DNA of 64,000 nucleotides from Edaphochlamys debaryana (Eukaryota; Chlorophyta; Chlorophyceae; Chlamydomonadales), in assembly GCA_016858145.1 (NCBI GenBank), contig JAEHOE010000011.1, forward strand, positions 868,001 through 932,000, in the 5' to 3' direction. The position numbers and the translations under genes were made by a program. Under the pieces are notes generated by a model, which saw only the letters and a program-made list of their open reading frames with translations, was not told the DNA's origin and did not search any database. Below, one piece after another: positions 11,920-20,770 of this stretch; position 1 is the stretch's first letter; each line of letters starts with the position of its first letter.

Positions 11920-14201
11920 ATGGCCGATGTCCGCGCTGTTTTGTGCGACCTGAGCTCCGAATACGAGCGCAGCGTCGCATTCCTCAAAGCGCTGGAGGAG
12001 CAAATGAAGTCAAGCACATCGGCAGGCCCGATGCCATCGCTCGCGGAGGCTACTCCAGGTGTTGGCGCCGAAGCGGACCTTTCGGACGACGACACTTTGC
12101 CCGCCCAGCCGCGCGAGCCGACGCCGAAGCCACAGAAGATAACACTGGGCCGGAAGCTTGGGCAGCTATTTTCGAGGAAGGCTAAAACGGTCGAGGTTGT
12201 TGAGGTTGACGAGCCGGGTGAGCCGGGTCCTGCCGGGTGAGGGTTCGCTGCAGAGACAAACGAGACAAAGGGTTGGCGTTGTTGGATATCCTCAACCAGC
12301 CGCATACACAGGGGCGCCATGGGGCGCCCAAGCTGCTGGGCATGACGTCAAGGCAGTGTGCAGCAGTGCATCTTAGGCAGGGGGGGGGCAAGGAGACATT
12401 ACGCACCACGACCTACCCTCCTGACGGCCAGAAGGTACCAAAGGCCGCAAAGAGCCGCAACCTGTAGACTTCGCGCCATGGCTGGGGAAGGGCTCGGGGG
12501 AAGGGGGTATCGGCACTCAGCTACGGGGCCTGGCCCCTGGCGCTGCCCTGCTGTGCACAGCGGTTCTCGGGCCGGAATCTGGTCAGCCGGTTCAGCCAAC
12601 CCGAGCATTGCTGTGCGTAAACACCACTCGCCACCCTTCCCCACCTCCTGCTCCGCACAGACGACGTCCTGGTGTCCCCTCGGCCGGCGGAATCCCCCAA
12701 GGTCGACGACCGGCGCGCCAGCTTCACCGTCGTCGACTTCAAGGTCGACTTCTCGGCCGGATCTGGATCGTACGGCAGCTCGCCCGGCGCCCAGATGCTG
12801 CGCAAGGCACGATCCTTTGCCCAGCACGGCAACAGCTTCGCCGGCGCCGCCGCCCTCAGCCCCACGCCGCTGGGCGCTCCCTCGTTCAACCGGCGCTCGT
12901 CCATCGAGTCCCCCATGGCTTCCCAGGCCCAGGCCCAACTGCCAATCTACGCCAGGCCAAACACGCAGGGCGGCGTGAGCCGACGCGCCTCCTTCACGAC
13001 CGCCACGTCCCTGCCGGCCGTTGCAAACCGCGGCAGCAACGCCTCTCTCGCGGACGACGCCCTCCCTTCCGCCTCGCCCTCGGCCTGCGCCTCGGCCTAC
13101 ACGCCCTCCGTGTCCGCCAACTCGGCCACGAGCAACGGCGGCCGTCGGTCCAGCCTCGAGTCTCAGGGCTCGCACTCGCTGCACGTGCGCAGCCCCAGCA
13201 TGGCCTCCTACGCCCACTCCAACGGCGCCCTGCCCGAGGTCCTGAGCCCGAGCCCCTGCAGCAGCGGCCCGCAGGTCAGCGTAGGGCAGGCCCGCCGCGC
13301 CTCGGCCGTCGTCTACGCCCCCGCGCCGCCGTCCAACGAGCCCTACTGCCAGTCCAACCCCAGCTCCACCGCCGGCGGGCCTGGCTCGGACATCTTCCGC
13401 CGCCGCTCCGTGTCGCGCCGCTCCATGGAACACGTGTTCCTGCCCGGCGCCGCCCCTGCGGGCCTCCCGGCGGCACCCCCCGCCCAGCCCAGTAGCCCGG
13501 GCGGCTGCGCCGCGCCGCTGCCAGGCGGCAGCTCCCGCCAGCCGCACGAGCCGCGGGCGCCGAGCCGAGCCGTAAGCTTCCGGCTGCAGCGCAGCACCGC
13601 CGCAGGCGGCAGCGGCCCGGGCTCCCCCGTGCCCCCAGGCAGCGGCTACGACTCCGATGAGGACGCTATGCCAGCCCTGCCGCGGAGGATGCCCCTGCGC
13701 GCGGGCTCATGCACCAACGCCGGCAGCGCCAGCGCGCTGCTCCGCAGCGCGTCGCAGCGCCGCATGAGCGGCGCCCAGCCCGGCCTCAGCGGCCTCAGCG
13801 TGTGCGGCCCCGCTGACGCCAGCGCAAGCGGCTTCGACGCCTCTCCAGGCTCGCCGGGCTCGCCCTTCTCCAGCTCGGGCGCCTCCCGCACTACGCGGAT
13901 CGCGCAGATGGTCGACGCCGCCGCCGCCTTCCCAACGCCGCAGCCGCCGGCGCTGGGCCCGCCGCCGGCGCTCAGTCGCGCCGCCAGCCGCCGCAACTCG
14001 GTGCTCATGCCCTCGTGCGAGCACGCGCGCGTCACGTTCACCGGCGACGGCATCGACGGGGAGGACCTGTCGGGGCCGGAGTGGAGCGGCGGCGGTGGCG
14101 GCGGCAGCCGCAGGCGGACGCTGACGGATGTGCCGCCGCCGCCGCCAGCTGTGTCAGCGATTCGTGCGGCCAGCTTCAGGGGCACGATGAACCTCATTTG
14201 A
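11920..14201 (+). CDS. Array gene 4: paralog with large single tail exon
   Basis: Exons 11920-12217 and 12661-14201 join in phase 1 and give about 612 aa. Exon 1 carries both the N-terminal module (LSSEYERSVAFLKALEEQM, residues 11-29) and the basic helix (ITLGRKLGQLFSRKAK, about 74-89). This layout matches array gene 1 and differs from genes 2 and 3, where the intron falls between the two. Exon 2 has about nine R-R-x-S/T sites (DRRASFT, NRRSSIE, SRRASFT, GRRSSLE, ARRASAV, RRRSVSRRSM, QRRMSG, SRRNSV, RRRTLT), the LRSASQRRM and AQMVDAAAAF blocks shared with array gene 2, and the tail AASFRGTMNLI. No catalytic domain is visible. A long antisense open frame over exon 2 is a GC-driven shadow. Confidence 0.76.
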
Positions 14202-16193
14202 GCGTCTACGGGGTCAATACCGGGACGGTCGGATTGCAAGCGGAGGAAGGGTTGGGCGGATGGCGAAGTCTTCAAGGCAGAGCCAGGGAGAGGGACTCAG
14301 GGCCGGTGCAGGGAAGGGGCAGGTAGGGCGATGTCCTGACTGCAGAGCCGGGGGATTGCGCGTCCAGAGGGGTGACGGCTGTGGGTGGTCCTTGAGTGTG
14401 GTTTACAGGTTTAGCGGTATATGAGAGTGCGCGTCCCTTGAGGCCTGGATTAAACCTTCGGCCTGGGTCCGGGTTGACCGCCGGCTGGCTTGATATGGAG
14501 GATGACAAGGCCACCACTAAGTTGAGGTCTGAGCACAATGTGTTGCGACCAAACACAACAGGAGAAAGACACGGTACGTTTAGAGAGCAAGGGGAGATGG
14601 TCACCTTACCGTATGGGGGTGGTCATAGGGGTGCCACCCATCAAGGCACACGATTCATATTAGGTTTTATGCCAGGCTCCTCGAGGTTTGACTTCCACGC
14701 TGGCCCTGGCTCAGCCTGCAGCTCACGGCCTTGTCCGGGGAGTTACGTCATTCAACAGTGGTTGCGGGTGCCAGCTTGGCAACAGATTTTTGCGCTGAAC
14801 GCCTGAACCTGATGAACCTGAGATGGGCCTGTCTGTCTTTCCGTTGGGTATGATACTTTATCTCCTTTCCAAAGCTGCTGGGCCTGTAGAGCAGATCAAA
14901 TTGTTGTCCGAGCCCCCGCCGTGACTTGTGCCGCCGTGCACTTGGTGGTGAAGCGGGCGTGTGGGGGGGTCTCCTAAGCCAATTGTCCCTGGAAGGCCGC
15001 CGGGTCTGCTGACGGAAGAGCGCGGCGGTGGGCTGCGTTGCAGCTTGCACAGGCGTGAGCAGAGTTTTGTGTCTAGCACTCAAGCTACCGCGAGAAGGCA
15101 GTGAGGACTGCGCGGGTGATTACGGGACTCCCCCGTTCCCGGACATGGCGGCATGGCAGCTAGGCCTCATGCAGGGCGGGAGGTGCTTCGTTTCAATGCC
15201 CGTGCATGCGCCGCATGGACCATGACGTCCACCCTACCGGTGCGGAAGTTCATCAGTTTGATTTTGCTTCTGGCTTGGTGTTTTTGGGCTGAGCCCCCGG
15301 CGCGTAGCGCCTGGCGCGGATTACCCCGTGTTGGCGTGCGTGCCTGCGTGCCTGCATGCGATTCACGCCTAGCCTGCGATGTGCTTTTACTTTTTATGTG
15401 CGGGTGTGTGTGGGTCTTGATGTCTGTGCGCGTCCGCCATGATGCCCTTCTCAGCCCTTTTCCGGGACGTCCATATGGACATTCCGCACTGCTTGTCTCT
15501 ATAGTATTGACATCATAACCATAGAAGTCCTTCGCCTGGCGTGGACAAAAGGTGCACATCTCAACAGGCCCGCCGGAAGGTGGTCAGCACTGCAAGCGTG
15601 CTGCTTTGGCCGTGTGTGCCATTCCCCGTAAAGTTAGGGCAGACATCTTGAGGGCTGACGGTTGCGGTGTCGGCTGTCGCGATGCGGTGTGGTGGCGATG
15701 TGGGGCAGGGGTGGCCGCAGGTGGCCACGCCGCCGCCCAATTGGACACGAGAACGGCTGTGGGGAGGCCGTGGGAGAGCCTTAGCTCTGGGCGTCCTCTT
15801 TGGTGCTGATGCGGAAGCGTGTAAAATTTTAGTGTAACAAGGCTTTGGCCTCCAGTTTGGCCAACATGTTCATCCTCGTCGTGCCCCGAGCCCGAGCAGG
15901 GGCCATGCGGGTCGGGTCGACCAGGGGTCGGGGAAAGTGACCGAAGTGACCGGCCTATGGTGGACTGTCCGGGATCGCCGTGCCCTCGCTGGACTGTCCC
16001 TGATTCTGAGATGCTCAAACCCTCAAGCCTTCCGCAGCCCTCCTTCTTGTCAGGCCTAAGCGGAGCCAGCCCCGGTGCACGCCGGGGAGATGCCCTGTCG
16101 GATGTCGTACCTGGTTGTACGGCCACACGCTAAAGTTGCTCGCGGGACGCCAAGCTTAGGTGGTCGCACTCTCGCTCGCATTTTCAAGCGGCC
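14202..16193. other. Spacer downstream of the four-gene array
   Basis: I see no supportable exon. Two TGTAA-type motifs lie at 15820-15824 and 15833-15837; these could end a long 3' UTR of array gene 4, but the distance (about 1.6 kb) is large. The 3' part presumably contains the promoter of the methyltransferase gene at 16194. Confidence 0.35.
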
Positions 16194-19100
16194 ATGCCGA
16201 AGCCATTGAGTAGCTCCGAGCGTGCAGCGCCGACAGCTAGCCATGAGGAGCACATTCTGACCGTGCTAAACCAGCTCCCAGACCCCGGTGGCCCAAATAT
16301 ACAGCGCCGTAGCCTGTCAATTATCGCACCAGGACAATGCACCGACGGAGTCGTCGACTGGAGTCGCATGCCGCCGGCGTGCGACCCGGTCTTCGTGCTC
16401 GACAATGCAGCTAACAATACACGTCGCAGAGGCAACCTGGAGCAGCAAATGGCGCAAATGTGAGTACCGCGAAGGAGACCCCCGAAGTTGCTCCTCGGCC
16501 TTCCTCGGGCCCCGCCCCCCGCACGACCACCTCCTCCCGCGCCCCGCGGGGCGACTGTGGTGTTTGGCGGGGACCTCCATGCGCATTCTTCAACACCAAA
16601 TCTTTCATCACATGCAGGGTCTTGGGCCGACCAGCGGAGACCGCCACACCCGCGTCCGCCCCCACACCTGCGCGACAGGGCAAGAGCCGGGGCATGGTAA
16701 AGCGCTGGCAGGTGCGTGGCCGCCGCGGTCTTCTGCGCAGTGTTTCAGATTTCGGTATTCTATTCCGATATGGAATCATTTCGGGTTTGAGGGCTCCAAA
16801 AAAAGGAATGGCTCGGCTCCGGAGGGGCCTTGGTGTATTCCGACCGACCGCCGCGCCGGCGGGGGGGCCGGCCGGGGCTGCCACGGGGTTTCAGGCGATC
16901 GGCAAGCGCGTGTGCTTCTCAAGTCCGCGTTCCTCGCCAAGTCGCACGTTCTTCTCGCTATTACTCTATGTATATCTACACAGCTATGCGTCGCGTCCTT
17001 CAGCACACGATGTCGACTCAAAAGGCGGCTGGGGCTGGGAGCGCTTACTGGGGGACACGCATGCTAGGAACAGGCGGCGGGGGCTGGGAGCATTCATTGG
17101 GGGGAATCACGCAAGATAAGAAGAGGCGCTGGTGCCGTAAGAATTCATTGGGGACACTTGTGCACTAGGAATAGGCGGCTGGGACTGGGAGCGCACCTTA
17201 GGGCACACACACACGGGCTGGGCTTTCTGGAGCTGGAGCACTCCCTGGTCCTGGCGCCCCAGCCCAGCCTGGCGCAGCGAAAGCCCTGCCCAGACTGATC
17301 CCCGCCGACGCACGGAACCCTGTCACCCACCCACTCCGCACCCGCATGCCCGGCCCGCCCACCCGCCGGGGACGGGCCCTGGCTTCGCGGCATGTGGGGA
17401 ACTCACTCGGAGTCCCTTGCCGCGCGGCACCACTCTCCCCACGCACGCGTCCCGGGTTCCCCATGGGCTGCTGCCGTACCCCGGCCCCCTCCCCTCACCA
17501 CCCCGGTCCCGCCTCTTCCCTCCCTCTCTGCCCGCCGGCGGTCGCTCGTGTATTCCGCCTCTCCTCCTCTCTTGCGCTTCAGCTGCCTCCTCGGCTATTG
17601 ACACCCCTCTTGGCCCATTCCCCACTTTCCGCATTGCCTCCGTGGTGGCGCCACCTTCGACCCTTCTGTCTTAGGTGAGAAACGGGATTGTTTCGTTCAG
17701 GGCGGGCTTCGGCTTCGCGGGCTGCTCGGTCCGCATGTCTGCTTGCTTTGCTGTTCCCTTCTGCGCCGCCGGCGGGCCGCACCAGCTCTAGTCTACCTCA
17801 CTATTACCAGCTACACTACGGCTCCGGCGCGACTCCAGCGGTGACACAAACGTAACGGGTTCGGGATGGGTCGGGATGGGTCGGGCTTCGGACTCCCAGG
17901 GCTTTCGGTTCCGTATCTACGACCGGCCGGCTAATTACCGCGCCTACGCTTTCCCTGGCCTTTACACGAGCAGCCCTGAACACACGCTTAGGACAGGCGG
18001 CTGAGGCAGAAAGGCTGGGACCTCGGCGCATTCATTGGGGGACACACGCGTGCAAGGAACAGGCGGCTGGGGCTGGGGCGTTGAGGCCTCGGTATTGGCG
18101 ATAGAATATGAGCTGAAGGTTGGCCTGGTCACAACTTCTCCGGCTGTCTAGCTATGGCTGGGCTTGGCTGGTAGGGCATACGAGTCAACGAGCAAGAGCT
18201 TGCGAAACGACGCTTTTCTATTACCATATTGGGGTATGAAACTTGAAAAATGGAGGGGGGACACCCCCCAGACCCCCCGGTCGGAATAGAGGCGGCCCTT
18301 CGGGCCGCAACTTTATTCCGTTTTGGAATGGTTTTGGAAGGCCCCAAAGTTGAAATCTGACACACTGCTTCTGCGACCCCCCATATCCCTCTTCTATTCC
18401 GCCATTGCTTGTCTAAACACCGCAATTCGCCCCAACAAATCAGCATTTTCTTTTTGCGCCACGCCCATGCCAGGTGGAATCCTTTGCTCTGGTCCTGTCC
18501 CGCCTAGCCGCTGACACCGCACGGCCTCTGCACATAGTGGACTTCGGCTGCGGGACCGGCACCCTCCTGCTGCCCCTGGCCCATCTCTTCCCGCACTGCC
18601 GCTTCACGGGTGCGGCGCGCCACGCCTCTGGCTAGAGCTCTGGCTTGGCAGGGCTTGAATTGCATTGCTCCTGGGATGGCCCCGTGCCCCCGTCGCGTGC
18701 GATACACCTGCGGCGGCCTTGCCGCTAGGGACACACGCAAAACCCCGCCCCTCGCTGCCCCTGCTGCAGGTGTGGAGATGAAGCCGGCGGCAGTGGCCCT
18801 CCTAATGGAACGCGCACGCGCAGCTGGGCTGAGCAACGTGGCGGGCGTGCGGGGCATGATTGAGGGCTTCGACACGGGTGCGTCCAGTCCGTATGCGCAG
18901 CTCATGGCTGCAGGGCCAAAGGGGTACGATACGCCAGGGTCCGTGTGCGTGTCAAGTGTGTGGTATAGGCCCCAGGAGCAGCTTATGGGTGAAGGTCTTG
19001 GGGTGGGCTGACGCGTGTCGTACGGCTGGGGTCTGGTGCCGCGGGCTGGACCAGCACACCGCGGCACCTGGCGCTGTGTGCGCCAGCAGAGGTTTGCCCG

Positions 19101-20490
19101 ATGGTTGCACCATGCACCATGCATTCATGCCCCGCTGCGGCTCGCCGTGACCCCCCTTGCCGCTCGTGCCGCCCCTGGCCCCATGCAGAGCCCTTTGACG
19201 TGTGCCTGGCGCTGCACGCCTGCGGCAATGCCACGGACGCGGCCCTGGCTCTGGCGGTGGCGCGGAGGGCGGCCTACGTGGTCAGCCCCTGCTGCGTGGG
19301 TGAGCCGCGTGGCTGGGGGTTTGGGCGGCGTTGCGGTTGGCGCGGTTGCAAGAGAAGGTGCAGGCGGAGGAGGGACAAGTGGGCGGGAGCTACGCGCGGG
19401 CGAGCTATGTTGGAAGAGCGAGATGTGAGGAAGGTTGGACGGTGGCAAGAGAACGACTGAACTTTGCCCAACACCCTGCAGGCAAGCTCAAGTTCTCCCT
19501 GGCTGGGGGCTCCTCCTTCAGCCCCGAGCACACGGACTACACGCCACGCATGCCGGGGGACCGCCCGCACCGCCGAACCGCCCCAGCTGCTCCATCCGCA
19601 CCCCCCTCGGCCTCGGCCTCGGCCCCGGCCTCGGCATCCGCTGCTGAGCCCCCTGCGAAGGAGGCCGCAGGACAGGAGCCCGCGGCTGCACCGGCATCTG
19701 CGACCTCATCCCGACCCCCACCGGCCCGCGCCGTCGAGCCAGCTGATGCTGGCGGTAGCGGCACTGGCGGCGGCGGAAGCGGCAGTGCCGGCGGCAGTAG
19801 CAGCAACGGCGGCGGCGGCGGCGGCGGCGGCGGCAGCGGCTCCACGCGGGTGGTGGTGGGGGAGCTGCAACACCCCCGGTCCGCGTGGCTTCGAGCTCAC
19901 CTGCCCGACCCCGCCACCACCTTCCGCATCCTCGCCAAGGTGGGTGGCCCCCTTGGGAGTAGGGAGGGGGCCGCGGGTGCGGAAGCCACACCGAAAGACC
20001 GAATCTTGTCCCCAGCGTTGCACTCCTCCTTTCCATATACGAAGGCATGCCAGTCCTTGGTCCGAACGCGGACGCAAACGTCTGCTTTGCAGTTTGAACG
20101 CTGCCTTGACGGCGTGTCTCCCACTCGGTCGCGCCAACGCCTCCGCAGGTGGCGGACCAGAACCACGGGTCGGGTGGTTCAGCGTCCGCGGGGGCTGCGG
20201 TGCAGCCGGCCGACGATCCCGACTCCCAGCAGACCACGGGGCGAGACGCGGCCTCCGCAGGAGCCCAGTCCGTCGCCGCGGCTGCGGCTGCTGCCTGCAA
20301 GGCCCACGTGGAGCTGGACCGCAACCTGGCAGCTGCTGAGGAGGGCTATCGCGTGGGGCTGTTTCGCGTGCTCCATTGGCGCGACATGGCCAAGGGCGAC
20401 CTGCTCGTGGGCGTGCCGGGGGAGCGGGCCGTATGGGCGGAGCTGGGGGCGCTGCTCGAGGGCGCGCCGGGAGCGGATGTTGCGCAATAA
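16194..20490 (+). CDS. GSTCD/Methyltransf_32-type SAM-dependent methyltransferase
   Basis: Seven exons, all phase-consistent: 16194-16459, 16618-16711, 18474-18609, 18770-18877, 19189-19299, 19482-19939 and 20149-20490, giving about 504 aa. Exon 3 holds SAM-binding motif I (HIVDFGCGTGTLLLPLA, Gly-rich loop at about 143-149). Exon 4 begins with the acidic post-I position (VEMKPAAVALL). Exon 5 has FDVCLALHACGNATD and VVSPCCVGKLKFS, and exon 6 has LQHPRSAWLRAHL, then KVADQ. These resemble the family of GSTCD and PF13679 proteins as I recall them; the substrate is unknown. Oddities are a long Ala/Gly/Ser/Pro insert of roughly 100 residues in exon 6 and a 1.76 kb second intron that contains an inverted-repeat element. 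A TGTAA motif lies about 175 bases past the stop. Confidence 0.82.
17022..17200 (+). repeat. ~50-bp tandem repeat, left block
   Basis: About four diverged units start near 17022, 17072, 17123 and 17172. Each follows the pattern AGGCGGCTGGGGCTGGGAG, then CATTCATTGGGGGACAC, then a GCxxGCTAGGAAC-like end. Confidence 0.65.
17980..18085 (+). repeat. ~50-bp tandem repeat, right block
   Basis: One to two further units of the repeat seen at 17022-17200, in the same orientation (AGGCGGCTGAGGC, then CATTCATTGGGGGACACAC, then AGGAACAGGCGGCTGGGGC). About 780 bases of unrelated sequence lie between the blocks. Confidence 0.6.
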
Positions 20491-20664
20491 GGTGGAGGGG
20501 ACGGCGTCGGTAAGAGGTGCCACCGGCGGAACTGGGGGGCGCGTGGGGGCTGCCGGGGAGGATGCGGATTCGTGCCGTCGTTCGGCGGATGTGTGGCTTC
20601 GCAGCGGTCTTGTATATGCCGTCGCCTCCCCCACGCAGATACAAAAGTGAATCCGCTGCTTACT

Positions 20665-20669
20665 TGTAA
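20665..20669 (+). terminator. Probable TGTAA poly(A) signal
   Basis: TGTAA lies about 175 bases after the methyltransferase stop and about 100 bases before the ATG of the next gene. TGTAA is the usual volvocine poly(A) signal. Confidence 0.5.
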
Positions 20670-20770
20670 ACCGCGCTGCTGAGAGCGCCTGCAACTGTGC
20701 AAGGCACACTCGACGAACCTCGCGACGCACGCGCTGCTTCACCCATCGACTCCAACACCTAGCTTGCAAG

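Larger units (their letters stand above)
16729..18378. mobile_element. Inverted-repeat element inside methyltransferase intron 2
   Basis: The two ends are imperfect inverted repeats of roughly 110 bases. Reading inward, both show a CAGTGT(T/G)TCAGATTTC block, then a GG-C-CC-AAAA block, then TATTCCGACCG. The interior carries two blocks of the same ~50-base repeat (about 17022-17200 and 17980-18080). The right end also has a nested hairpin at 18282-18320 with a GCGGCCC/GGGCCGC inner stem. No transposase frame is visible, so this looks non-autonomous. The boundaries are approximate and I did not find a certain target-site duplication. Confidence 0.6.

Noticed and set aside
12399..13547. 382-codon open frame on the minus strand over array gene 4
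   Set aside because: It mirrors a GC-rich exon of a splice-supported plus-strand gene. Its translation is Gly/Ala/Arg-rich without motifs, which is typical of antisense shadows in high-GC coding sequence.
16288..17067. Open frame running through the methyltransferase intron
   Set aside because: It crosses a GTGAGT donor, a CAG acceptor and the left end of the inverted-repeat element. The spliced model gives coherent methyltransferase motifs, while this frame gives none.
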